Origin: Streptomyces griseoluteus
Lineage (GTDB): Bacteria; Actinomycetota; Actinomycetes; Streptomycetales; Streptomycetaceae
DNA length: 64,000 nt
Assembly: GCF_004784465.1 (NCBI RefSeq)
Contig: NZ_SRRU01000005.1
Span: 186,001-250,000 of the forward strand
Direction of reading: 5' to 3'
Below, one piece after another: positions 43,580 through 51,075 of the stretch. How positions within the stretch are numbered: position 1 is the stretch's first letter; each line of letters begins with the position of its first letter. The notes under the pieces were generated by a model. The model searched no databases. It was not told the origin of the DNA and was given only the letters and a program-made list of their open reading frames with translations. Both the position numbers and the translations under genes were made by a program.

Positions 43580-44170
43580 ATGTCGGCGACCTTGTACCCC
43601 GCCATGCCGCACCCCGAGCCCGTCGTAGCGGCCCCGGCCGCGCGCCTCGCGCTGAAGACCGACGGCGCCTCCCGCGGGCTGCTGGACGGAGCCTGGTGGC
43701 CCCGGTCCCGGGACCTGCTCAGCGAACTGCCGGCGCTCACGAACGTGCTGGACCCCCTGTGGGGCCGCATCACCCGTATCGCCGTCAACCCGGAGCACTG
43801 GCCGGTCATCCCCCGCAAGATCCCCGTGAACAGGCACATCGTCAAGGCCGGCTGGTTCACGGCGGAGATCGACCCGCACAAGCTGCTGCTGCTCTCCTAC
43901 GGCACCGGGCGCTTCGATCTCCTCGTCATCCCGCCCGGGACCGGGGCGGAGTCGGCGGCCCGGCTGATGGCAGCCGCGTCCGACCACGACGGCCCACCCC
44001 TGACCGCGAGCGCGCTCATCGCCGCGGACGCGGCCCGGCACCCCAGCGACCAGGCACTGGACCCGGACGAGGCATGGGAGTACGAGGGAGGCGCCTCGGC
44101 GGTGTCCGCGGCCGCCACCGGACAGACCGGTACGCCAGGACCTGCCGGCCGGCTGATCATCGGTAGGTGA
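43580..44170 (+). CDS. DUF5994 family protein (copy 2)
   Basis: 196 aa from ATG 43580. The motif order matches copies 1 and 3: LALKTDGASRGLLDGAWWPRSRDLLSELPALTNVLD, GRITRIAVNPEHWP, VKAGWFTAEIDPHKLLLLSYG, and FDLLVIPPGTGAESAARLMAAAS. The C-terminus has an acidic DPDEAWEYEGG tail as copy 1 has (DTWESEGG). Its leader is duplicated in degenerate form at about 40.2 kb. Confidence 0.72.
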   Translation: MSATLYPAMPHPEPVVAAPAARLALKTDGASRGLLDGAWWPRSRDLLSELPALTNVLDPLWGRITRIAVNPEHWPVIPRKIPVNRHIVKAGWFTAEIDPHKLLLLSYGTGRFDLLVIPPGTGAESAARLMAAASDHDGPPLTASALIAADAARHPSDQALDPDEAWEYEGGASAVSAAATGQTGTPGPAGRLIIGR

Positions 44171-44180
44171 GGTGGCCGCC

Positions 44181-44477
44181 ATGAACGCCTCCCTGACGGC
44201 CATCGCTTTCCTGGTCCTCGTCGCAGTGGCGGCGTACGTGATCCACCGGCTCGGACTCCAGCACGCCGACAGGATCGCGGCGTACCGGTACAGCGCCCCC
44301 CGGCCCGGTCGCCGTGGTCGTGGGGCGCCCCAGCCGCACCCCGCACCACCATGGGTCGGCATCCGGGCGTCCGACCGGCCACCCGGCCGCCCCGCCCCAC
44401 CACCCACCCGGCCCGCGGCGACGCGAGCCCGGGGCGTGGACGCGGGCTCTGGAGCACCCGAGGATCCGAGCATCTGA
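44181..44477 (+). CDS. Small single-pass membrane protein
   Basis: 98 aa from ATG 44181, 10 bp after the DUF5994 stop, with GGTGAGG upstream. One hydrophobic helix (LTAIAFLVLVAVAAYVIHRLG) is followed by a Pro/Arg/Gly-rich cytoplasmic tail. No known domain. Likely co-transcribed with DUF5994 copy 2 and the following STAS gene. Confidence 0.5.
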   Translation: MNASLTAIAFLVLVAVAAYVIHRLGLQHADRIAAYRYSAPRPGRRGRGAPQPHPAPPWVGIRASDRPPGRPAPPPTRPAATRARGVDAGSGAPEDPSI

Positions 44478-44488
44478 ACCGAGGCGTC

Positions 44489-44836
44489 ATGACTCTTCCA
44501 CGGCTGAACATCTACCGGCACGACCGGGGCGCGCGGGCCCTGGTCACCCTGGCCGGTGTGATCGACCCCGTCACCGCGCCCCGGGTGCGCGCCGCTCTGG
44601 AGCAGTGTCTGCGGGACGGCATCACCCTCATCGACGTCGATCTGACCACCGTCGACCGCTGTGACGACAACGGCCCGCGCGTCTTCCTCGACGTGTCAGA
44701 GCATGCCGCCGAGGCCCAAGCGTTCCTCCTGCTGCACCACCCCTCCCCGCAGACCGAACGACTGCTCATGGACACGGGCTCCGATGGTCTGCTCTACCCG
44801 ATGAGGCCGGGAGGGGCGCGCCCTCAGCGGGCCTGA
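44489..44836 (+). CDS. Single-domain STAS protein (anti-anti-sigma-like)
   Basis: 115 aa from ATG 44489. It aligns with the STAS half of the 40.4-kb gene (LPRLNIYRHDRGARALVTLAGVIDPVTAPRVRAALEQCLRDGITLIDVDLTTVDRC). The phospho-site region reads DDNGP instead of DSxGL, so the phosphorylated Ser is replaced by Asp, which could mimic the phosphorylated state. It starts 12 bp after the small membrane protein gene. Confidence 0.75.
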   Translation: MTLPRLNIYRHDRGARALVTLAGVIDPVTAPRVRAALEQCLRDGITLIDVDLTTVDRCDDNGPRVFLDVSEHAAEAQAFLLLHHPSPQTERLLMDTGSDGLLYPMRPGGARPQRA

Positions 44837-44929
44837 CGTCGACAGAAGCGCGCCAGGGAACGGGCCGCCGGACGGAGGCCGCGGGTGCGCCGGTCAAGCC
44901 GTACGCCGGTTGCGCCCCGCGCCGCCCCC

Positions 44930-45412
44930 TCAGCCCACAGGACCACGCCCGCTACCGGTGTCGAGGAGGATCTGTTCCGCGTCGCTGACGTTGTCCACCC
45001 GGACCGCCTGGGCCATCGCGGCACGGGCGGCATCCGGTGCGGCGTCGGGCGGGACGACCAGCAGCGAGAAGATGTCCCGGTCGCCCCGGGTGATCAGGAC
45101 CGTGTCGTCACCGACCGGGAAGGAATCAACGCGCACCACGTGGTCGTCCACGACGACACGCGTCGGGAGACCCTCCCAGGCAACGGCATCCAGCCCCACA
45201 CGGGACACGGGGCCGAGGTGGTCGACGAGGGCACTCAACAGGGCGGGCAGCTCGGCGCCGATGTCGCGCGAGCGCGGCCACCACGCGCCGTCGAGCACGC
45301 CTTTGCGTGATTCGGTCGTCTCCAGCCGGAGAAGCGCACATCCCGGCCGCACGGCCTCGTGGACGCCACTGGGCAGACGCCGGGGAACAGGTGGTGTATC
45401 CGAGCTGGTCAT
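44930..45412 (-). CDS. DUF5994 family protein (copy 3)
   Basis: 160 aa from ATG 45412. Family landmarks: LLRLETTESRKGVLDGAWWPRSRDIGAELPALL, VSRVGLDAVAWEGLPTRVVVDDHVVRVDSFPVG, and FSLLVVPPDAAPDAARAAMAQAV. It lies on the opposite strand at the right end of the element and is convergent with the single-domain STAS gene. Confidence 0.72.
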   Translation of the reverse strand: MTSSDTPPVPRRLPSGVHEAVRPGCALLRLETTESRKGVLDGAWWPRSRDIGAELPALLSALVDHLGPVSRVGLDAVAWEGLPTRVVVDDHVVRVDSFPVGDDTVLITRGDRDIFSLLVVPPDAAPDAARAAMAQAVRVDNVSDAEQILLDTGSGRGPVG

Positions 45413-45662
45413 GATGACCACCCGTCTGTAGGGCCGGTGCGACGACGGGACTCCGCCCCGCAGCTGCCACGCTACTCCTGGCGCCACACGCACCGACGCC
45501 CGCAAGACCGCCCGCCCTCTCGCCCCGCCCCCGAGGGAACGGATCCAGCACACATGAGGTCGGGAAGCCCCGTGAACACTGGAGAACCACGGAGTGGTGT
45601 TTTCCCAGGCCAGAAGCACTCCACCCGACGTTTCCGCAGGTCACAGCCCCGCTCCAGGAAAA

Positions 45663-45716
45663 CTCCTGAAGCGGGTGTCGCAGGTTCGAATCCTGCCGGG
45701 GGCACAGGGAAACACC
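45663..45716 (+). repeat. attR: tRNA-Arg 3'-end remnant
   Basis: Direct repeat of 31465-31518 with one mismatch. It lacks the tRNA 5' half, so it is not a tRNA gene. It marks the right boundary of the element and is followed by the hairpin that originally served the tRNA. Confidence 0.9.
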
Positions 45717-45721
45717 TGTCC

Positions 45722-45756
45722 GGAGGCCCTTTCGCTCGATGAGCGGAAGGGCCTCC
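45722..45756. terminator. Chromosomal tRNA terminator after attR
   Basis: GGAGGCCCTT(T)CGCTC pairs with GAGCG(G)AAGGGCCTCC around GAT, a 16-bp stem with one wobble. It is the counterpart of the hairpin at 31524-31558 and also ends the convergent amphi-Trp gene. Confidence 0.8.
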
Positions 45757-45769
45757 GCGCTTGCCCGGG

Positions 45770-46138
45770 TCACTTCTTCGCAGCGGCCCGCTTCACGCCC
45801 TTGCCTCTGCCGGCGCTCGTCGTGCCGCCGCGCCCGGGCTTCGCGGGCCCGGTCTTCCGCGTGACGGCCTCCTGCGCGGCCGCGGCCGGCGGCGACGGCG
45901 CCGCCCGCTTCCGGCCGGTCGGCCACTTGAACTCGATCTCCAGCTCGATCTCGCCGTTGCCGATCTCGATCTCCATCTCGCCCTGCAGGTCGTCGGGGAC
46001 CCGCAGGCTCAGAGTTCCGGCGCCGAGATCCAGCTCGGCCTCCCCGCCTTCCCGCAGCGCGGTGGCGAGTGCCGTGAGCTGGTCGGCCGCCTCAAGGCGG
46101 GACAGCGGACGCTTCTGCTCGAACTTGAGGTCCTTCAT
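45770..46138 (-). CDS. Amphi-Trp domain-containing protein
   Basis: 122 aa from ATG 46138 with GGGAG six bases upstream. The first 75 residues show the amphi-Trp pattern: MKDLKFEQKRPLSRLEAADQLTALATALREGGEAELDLGAGTLSLRVPDDLQGEMEIEIGNGEIELEIEFKW. This is an alternating amphipathic strand region ending in Trp. The C-terminus is a Lys/Arg/Ala/Pro-rich histone-like tail. The function is unknown. It is the first chromosomal gene right of the element. Confidence 0.78.
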   Translation of the reverse strand: MKDLKFEQKRPLSRLEAADQLTALATALREGGEAELDLGAGTLSLRVPDDLQGEMEIEIGNGEIELEIEFKWPTGRKRAAPSPPAAAAQEAVTRKTGPAKPGRGGTTSAGRGKGVKRAAAKK

Positions 46139-46357
46139 GGCGACTCCCATCGCGGGCGAAGACCGGCCGGCCGCTGCCGGTACCGGCCTCCTCCGGCCGG
46201 TCGGGCTACTTCCAATCTCGTCTCACCGGGTTGACCCCGCACGTCGGGGCGCCATGCACGGGACCCGGATGCGTTCTACGGTTGTTGAGGGGCCCCGCAT
46301 CCGTGCTTTCCGTCTCCGGCTCTCTCGGGCCCGGAACTCACCAGAAGGGCATGCGAC

Positions 46358-46684
46358 ATGTCCACCGCATCCGACACCCCGGTCCTGGACACCCTGGCCG
46401 CCATGACCGTCGACTCGATCGAGCGCTGCGAGCTGCCCCCGGACGCGCTCGTCCTCACGCGCATCGCCGCACTCGCCGCCTCCGACGCCCCGCCGATCTC
46501 CTACGCGGCCCACATCGGCCCCGCCCTCGACAGGGGCGTGACCGTGGAACAGTTGCAGGACGTCCTGGTCGCCATCGCGCCCATCGTGGGCACGGCACGC
46601 ATCATGGCGGCAGCGGCCAACATCTCCACGGCACTCGACATCGCCATCGTCGTCGCCGAGGCCGAGATCGTGGCCCGGGGCTGA
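46358..46684 (+). CDS. Carboxymuconolactone decarboxylase family protein
   Basis: 108 aa from ATG 46358. The all-helical CMD/AhpD-like fold is suggested by LVLTRIAALAASDAPPISYAAHIGPALDRGVTVEQLQDVLVAIAPIVGTARIMAAA. The AhpD CxxC redox motif is absent, so peroxidase-type chemistry is unlikely. A small stand-alone gene, divergent from the amphi-Trp gene and convergent with the symporter gene. Confidence 0.8.
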   Translation: MSTASDTPVLDTLAAMTVDSIERCELPPDALVLTRIAALAASDAPPISYAAHIGPALDRGVTVEQLQDVLVAIAPIVGTARIMAAAANISTALDIAIVVAEAEIVARG

Positions 46685-46791
46685 GAGCAGCCCCCTCCCC
46701 GGTCGAACGGGCCGGGCTCCGCGCCGACTTGTGCCGCGCGGGGCCGGTCCGTTCGCTGAAATACCGTAACTCCCGTGCCACTCGGCCCAGT

Positions 46792-47787
46792 TCACCCACC
46801 GTGTGGCTTGGCACGCCGGTTCATCCATGCCGCCACCACCGCGCCCGACAGGTTGTGCCAGACCGAGAAGACCGCCGCCGGCAGGGCTGTCAGGGGGGTG
46901 AAGTACGTCGCCGCCAGCGAGGCCGCCAGGCCCGAGTTCTGCATGCCGACCTCGAAGGCCATGGCCCGGCGGGCGGCGGGGTCGAGGCGGGCCAGGCGGG
47001 CGGCGCCGTAGCCCAGGGCGAGGCCGAAGGCGTTGTGGAGGACCACCGCGAGGAAGACGATGGCCGCCGCGGCCTTCAGGGCGGAGGCGCTCGCCGCCAC
47101 CACGATCAGGACGATCACCGCCACGGTCCCGGCCGACAGCCAGGGCAGCGCGGGGAGGCCGCGGCGGATCACCGGGGCGGCGAGGCGGCGGATCAGGAGG
47201 CCGGCCACCACCGGGACCAGGACCGTCTTCAGGATGTCGACGACCATCGGCCCCGCCTCGACGTCCAGCATGTGCCCCGCGAGCAGCAGCACCAGGTACG
47301 GCGTGACCAGCGGAGCGAGCAGCGTGGAGACCGTCGCCACCGACATCGACAGGGCCACGTCGCCCTTGGCCAGGAACGTCACCACGTTGGACGCCGTTCC
47401 GCTCGGCGTGCAGCCGACCAGGATCACGCCCACGGCCAGGGCGGGCGGCAGGTCCAGCAGCTCGGCGATCGCCCAGCCGAGGCCCGGCATGATCACGTAG
47501 TGCGCCACCAGACCGAGCGCGACGGCCCAGGGACGCTTCACCACGCCCTGGAAGTCCTCCGACGTCATCGTCAGGCCCATGCAGAACATCACGACGCCGA
47601 GCAGATAGGGCACCGCCTCCCTGCCCCCCGCGAACGTCGACGGCATCAGCATCCCCAGGGCGCCCGCGGCCAGCACCAGCAGGGGGAAGACGGTCACAGC
47701 CCGTTTCGCCGTACGGTCGGCGTCCGCCGTACCGGCACCGTCAGTCTTCACCTCGGCCGGAACAACCTGGCCCTCTGAGTCCCGCAC
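46792..47787 (-). CDS. Bile acid:sodium symporter (BASS/SBF) family protein
   Basis: 331 aa from GTG 47787. About nine to ten hydrophobic segments with the SBF landmarks: GVVMFCMGLTMTSEDF, GVILVGCTPSGTASNVVTFLAKGDVALSMSVATVST, and EVGMQNSGLAASLAATYF. Bacterial members import pantoate, pyruvate-like acids or other organic anions with sodium. The substrate is unknown. Confidence 0.92.
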   Translation of the reverse strand: MRDSEGQVVPAEVKTDGAGTADADRTAKRAVTVFPLLVLAAGALGMLMPSTFAGGREAVPYLLGVVMFCMGLTMTSEDFQGVVKRPWAVALGLVAHYVIMPGLGWAIAELLDLPPALAVGVILVGCTPSGTASNVVTFLAKGDVALSMSVATVSTLLAPLVTPYLVLLLAGHMLDVEAGPMVVDILKTVLVPVVAGLLIRRLAAPVIRRGLPALPWLSAGTVAVIVLIVVAASASALKAAAAIVFLAVVLHNAFGLALGYGAARLARLDPAARRAMAFEVGMQNSGLAASLAATYFTPLTALPAAVFSVWHNLSGAVVAAWMNRRAKPHGG

Positions 47788-47881
47788 TTACCGCTCCCGC
47801 GTCCGCCGTCCTGTCCTGGCGGACCACAACCCGCCCGCCCGGTGATCGTGCCAGACGCGCCCCCGTCCGTGTAGGGCACAC

Positions 47882-48247
47882 CTATCGCGGCTCCGCCCCC
47901 GCGCACCCCACGCACCGCGTGCTGGCCGGCCGGATCTCCAGTCGTTCCGCCGGGATCTCCACCCCGCAGCGCTCGCAGATGCCGTACCGGCCCTCGCGCA
48001 GGCGGACCAAGGCCTCGTCCAGGTGCTCCAGGTGCAGTCGGGCCTGGTTGAGGAGGGAGGAGACGTGGGCGCGTTCGAAGGCGGTGCTGGAGCCGTCCGG
48101 GTCGTGTTCGTCGTCGACGGCGACCAGGGCGTTCGCGTCGACGATGGACTGGAAATCCCTGGTCAGGGCGTCGATCTGGGTCAGGGTGGCAGCACGCTCC
48201 GCCGCGAGGCGTTCCTCGACGGCGGCGTTTTGCGGCATATGCGTCAC
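47882..48247 (-). CDS. TraR/DksA family zinc-finger protein
   Basis: 121 aa. A helical coiled-coil N-terminus with acidic tip (NALVAVDDEHDPDGSSTAFERAH) is followed by the zinc finger YGICERCGVEIPAERLEIRPASTRCVGC. This domain arrangement is that of DksA-like secondary-channel RNA polymerase factors. The GTG follows directly after the TAG of the MFS gene (TAGGTG), indicating coupled translation; an ATG at 48238 is an alternative start. Confidence 0.88.
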   Translation of the reverse strand: MTHMPQNAAVEERLAAERAATLTQIDALTRDFQSIVDANALVAVDDEHDPDGSSTAFERAHVSSLLNQARLHLEHLDEALVRLREGRYGICERCGVEIPAERLEIRPASTRCVGCAGAEPR

Positions 48248-49441
48248 CTATGCCTCAGCGTCCGCCTGGACGGCCGTATTCCGGGCCGGGCTGCGGTCCG
48301 CCAGCGCCAGTGCCAAGGTCACCGCCACCGACGCCCCCGCCATCGCCGTCATCCCCGTCGCGGGAGAGGTGACCTGCGCCAGCGACCCCGCCACCGCCGC
48401 ACTCACCCCCTGCATGGTCAGCATCCCCGCCGAGTGCAGCCCCAGGGAGTGGCCCGAGAGGGCGTCCGGGGTCAGGGACATCAGCCGCTCCTGCTGGACC
48501 AGACTCGCACCGAATCCCACGGAGGCGACCGTCACGCACACGACAGCCACCGGCAGCGGAGGACGGGCCACGAAGGCCAGGTACGGCACGGCCAGCAACA
48601 GAAGCAGCGGTGTCGCCAGGTGCGCCCGGACCGCCGGAGGCAGCAGTCGGCCCACCGTCACGTCCCCCGCCAGCATCCCCACCGCCCCGCAGGCGAACAG
48701 CGTGCCCGCCGACTCGGGGGCGTAGGAGACGTACAGCGACTCGCAGCCGACGACCAGGCCGTTGGGGACCCAGAGGCCGAGGTAGGTGAGGCGGCGGGGG
48801 CGGGAGGACCAGAGGACGGCGTTGGTGTGCCAGGTCGCCGCGACGGACGGGCGGCCCGTGGTGCGCGGCGGGCGGGCGGTGAGGCCGAGGCGGAGGGTGA
48901 GGGCGGCGGCGAGGTACAGGGCGGCGGCGATCAGGAGGCACACGCGCGGGGAGATCGTGGCCAGGAGCAGGCCGCCGGTGGCGAAACCGACCGTCTGGGT
49001 CAGACCGTTGAGGATGTTGAAGAGGGAACGCCCGGGCAGGTAGCCGTCCTTGGTGAGGATCTCGTTCAGCAGCCCCCAGCGGACGCCGCCGCCCAGCGCG
49101 GCCACCAGACCCGACAGGAGGACCACGGCGAGGAGTACGCCGGGCGGCAGTCCCGGTACCGCCTGGAAGGCCGTGCCCGCCGCGAAGACCGCCGCGATGG
49201 CGGACAGCGCCGTACGCGGAGGCAGGCGGTCGGAGCCGGAGAGCAGGAAGGTCGCGCCGACGACCTGCGCCAGGGCCGGCCCGAACATGCTGAGCGCCGA
49301 GAGCAGCGGGGAACCGGTGGCCCGGTAGACGAGGGTGCCGAGCGCGAGTCCGCCCATCGTCGAAGCGGCGGTCTGGGCTGCGGCGGCGAGGAAGAGCGGG
49401 GTGAACTCCGGAGTGCGGAACAGGGATCGGTAGCTGGGCAT
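48248..49441 (-). CDS. MFS transporter divergent from an ArsR regulator
   Basis: 397 aa from ATG 49441. Twelve or so hydrophobic segments, starting FTPLFLAAAAQTAASTMGGLALGTLVYRATGSPLLSAL. It resembles actinomycete MFS exporters encoded beside ArsR-like regulators. Motif A is poorly kept. It is co-transcribed with the DksA-like gene. The palindrome at 49480-49497 sits 39 bp upstream. Confidence 0.85.
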   Translation of the reverse strand: MPSYRSLFRTPEFTPLFLAAAAQTAASTMGGLALGTLVYRATGSPLLSALSMFGPALAQVVGATFLLSGSDRLPPRTALSAIAAVFAAGTAFQAVPGLPPGVLLAVVLLSGLVAALGGGVRWGLLNEILTKDGYLPGRSLFNILNGLTQTVGFATGGLLLATISPRVCLLIAAALYLAAALTLRLGLTARPPRTTGRPSVAATWHTNAVLWSSRPRRLTYLGLWVPNGLVVGCESLYVSYAPESAGTLFACGAVGMLAGDVTVGRLLPPAVRAHLATPLLLLLAVPYLAFVARPPLPVAVVCVTVASVGFGASLVQQERLMSLTPDALSGHSLGLHSAGMLTMQGVSAAVAGSLAQVTSPATGMTAMAGASVAVTLALALADRSPARNTAVQADAEA

Positions 49442-49479
49442 GCGGGGAGTCTCGGCCGCACGCGGGGTGCTCGTTATTG

Positions 49480-49497
49480 TTTCGCCAGAGGGCGAAA
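49480..49497. promoter_or_regulatory. Operator palindrome between MFS and ArsR genes
   Basis: TTTCGCC-AGAG-GGCGAAA has perfect 7-bp arms. It lies 13 bp upstream of the regulator start and 39 bp upstream of the MFS start. It is the likely ArsR-type binding site controlling both directions. Confidence 0.6.
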
Positions 49498-49510
49498 GGT
49501 GGGGCGGGGC

Positions 49511-50485
49511 ATGGGGTGGTGGCTGCTCGACGCGGACACGCTGGCGCGCAGCCGGTTCGTGATCTCCCCGCTCGCCGAGACCTTCGCGAGCCTCAAGCTG
49601 CTGCACGCGGCCACGCCCGCGCACCCCGGCGAGCGGGAGTGGCTGCGCGCCCATCTGCCCGCCTACCGGGCCCGGTTGGCGGCGGACCCCGTCACCGCAC
49701 GGCTGATCCGCGCCGGTCTCGGCCGTAGCTGGATCGCCGACTTCCTCACCCCCACCCCGCGCGACGGCGAGACCTTCGCGGAGGAGGTCGGCCGGGTACG
49801 GGCCGCCCGCCCCGCCGACGCCCGCGCCCACCTGCTGCTCTCCCTCGCCGGCCCGCTGCCCGCCGTGCTGGAGCGGGACGACCTGCCCGAGCGGGCGGCC
49901 ACGCTGCTGGAGTGGGTGTGGGAGGAGGCGGTACGGCCGGACTGGGAGCGGCGGAGAAGGGTGCTGGAGGCGGACGTGCTGGCGCGGACCGCGCGGATGG
50001 GGCGGGGTGGCTGGGCCGGGGTGCTGGACTCGCTGCGACCGGGGACGCGGTGGCTGGGTGAGAGCCGGTTCCAGGTCAACCTCCAGACCTACCCGCCCCG
50101 CGAGATCTCCGGCGCCGAACTCGTCCTCGTCCCGGTGACCCCGGTGCTGCAGGGCTGGGTGGCGTGGGAGGGGCGGGAGCGGTACGCGGTGATCTACCCG
50201 TGCGCCGGTGTTCTCGCCGGGCAGGCCGAGCGTCCGGTGCCCGCGAGCCTGGGCGCGCTGCTCGGGCCGGCCCGCGCGAGCGTGCTCACCCTGCTGGAGT
50301 CCCCCTTGAGCACCACCCAGCTCACCGCGCTGACCGGCCAGACGCTCGGCTCGGTCGGCCGCCATCTGAAGGTGCTGCGCGAGTCCGGCCTGATCACCCG
50401 CCGCCGCGCGGGCCGCTCGGTGCTGTACTCGCGCACGGCGGCCGGGGAGGTACTGGTGGAAGCCGGACGCACCGGCCCTGGCTAG
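49511..50485 (+). CDS. ArsR-type winged-helix regulator with large N-terminal domain
   Basis: 324 aa from ATG 49511. The first 240 residues are an alpha/beta region of unknown ligand specificity (starting MGWWLLDADTLARSRFVISPLAETFASLKLL). The C-terminal 80 hold an ArsR HTH: RASVLTLLESPLSTTQLTALTGQTLGSVGRHLKVLRESGLITRRRAGRSVLYSRT. No metal-binding Cys cluster is visible. It is divergent from the MFS gene it probably controls. Confidence 0.87.
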   Translation: MGWWLLDADTLARSRFVISPLAETFASLKLLHAATPAHPGEREWLRAHLPAYRARLAADPVTARLIRAGLGRSWIADFLTPTPRDGETFAEEVGRVRAARPADARAHLLLSLAGPLPAVLERDDLPERAATLLEWVWEEAVRPDWERRRRVLEADVLARTARMGRGGWAGVLDSLRPGTRWLGESRFQVNLQTYPPREISGAELVLVPVTPVLQGWVAWEGRERYAVIYPCAGVLAGQAERPVPASLGALLGPARASVLTLLESPLSTTQLTALTGQTLGSVGRHLKVLRESGLITRRRAGRSVLYSRTAAGEVLVEAGRTGPG

Positions 50486-50495
50486 GCTGCCCACC

Positions 50496-51002
50496 ATGAC
50501 GACCAGCGATCACACCTCCTCCCCCCTCGACGTCGAGATCGGTGCCCTTCAGGGCGGTTCCGCCGAGCTGGCCCGGTACGCCGGGCAGGCCGTGCTCGTC
50601 GTGAACGTGGCCTCCAAGTGCGGGCTGACCCCGCAGTACACGGGCCTGGAGCGGCTCCAGGAGCGGTTCGGCGGACAGGGCTTCACCGTGCTCGGCGTGC
50701 CGTGCAACCAGTTCATGGGCCAGGAGCCCGGCTCCGCCGACGAGATCGCGGAGTTCTGCTCGGCGACGTACGGCGTGACCTTCCCGCTCACCGAGAAGAT
50801 CGACGTGAACGGCGAGGGCCGCCACCCCCTCTACGACCGCCTCACCGGCTTCGCCGACGCCGAGGGCCACACCGGCGACATCCGCTGGAACTTCGAGAAG
50901 TTCCTGATCGGCCGCGACGGCCAGGTCGTCGCCCGCTTCGCCCCGCAGACCGAGCCGGAGTCGGCGGAGGTCGTCTCCGCGATCGAGGCACAGCTCGGTT
51001 GA
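50496..51002 (+). CDS. Glutathione peroxidase family protein (thiol peroxidase type)
   Basis: 168 aa from ATG 50496, 10 bp after the ArsR gene. Catalytic Cys42 lies in NVASKCGLTPQY, the Gln/Trp partners in GVPCNQFMGQEPG and DIRWNFEKFLIGRDG. No selenocysteine is used. Since Streptomyces make mycothiol rather than glutathione, it probably draws electrons from thioredoxin, using the second Cys in PCNQF or FCSAT. It reduces hydroperoxides. Confidence 0.93.
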   Translation: MTTSDHTSSPLDVEIGALQGGSAELARYAGQAVLVVNVASKCGLTPQYTGLERLQERFGGQGFTVLGVPCNQFMGQEPGSADEIAEFCSATYGVTFPLTEKIDVNGEGRHPLYDRLTGFADAEGHTGDIRWNFEKFLIGRDGQVVARFAPQTEPESAEVVSAIEAQLG

Positions 51003-51075
51003 CCTTGCCCCTGGGGCAGACGGGAGCGTCCCTCGCACCGGGCGGAGCAGCCGCCCGGTGACGGAGGAAGGCCCT

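Larger units (their letters stand above)
31465..45716. mobile_element. Integrative mobilizable element in tRNA-Arg (14.25 kb)
   Basis: Bounded by 54-bp direct repeats (attL 31465-31518, attR 45663-45716). It contains in order: small hypothetical, tyrosine integrase, XRE regulator, excisionase-like protein, a frameshifted DUF3631 ATPase, DUF2637 membrane protein, MobC, a chimeric relaxase, a DUF433/DUF5615 toxin-antitoxin pair, and a STAS/DUF5994/PP2C signalling cargo. This resembles actinomycete integrative and conjugative elements, but there is no FtsK/TraB translocase, so self-transfer is unlikely. The frameshift and relaxase truncation point to decay of replication and transfer, while integrase and excisionase look intact. 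Confidence 0.85.

Noticed and set aside
45663..45716. Possible second tRNA-Arg gene
   Set aside because: Only the 3' half (from the anticodon loop on) is present; the acceptor 5' strand and D arm are missing, so it is the attR remnant.
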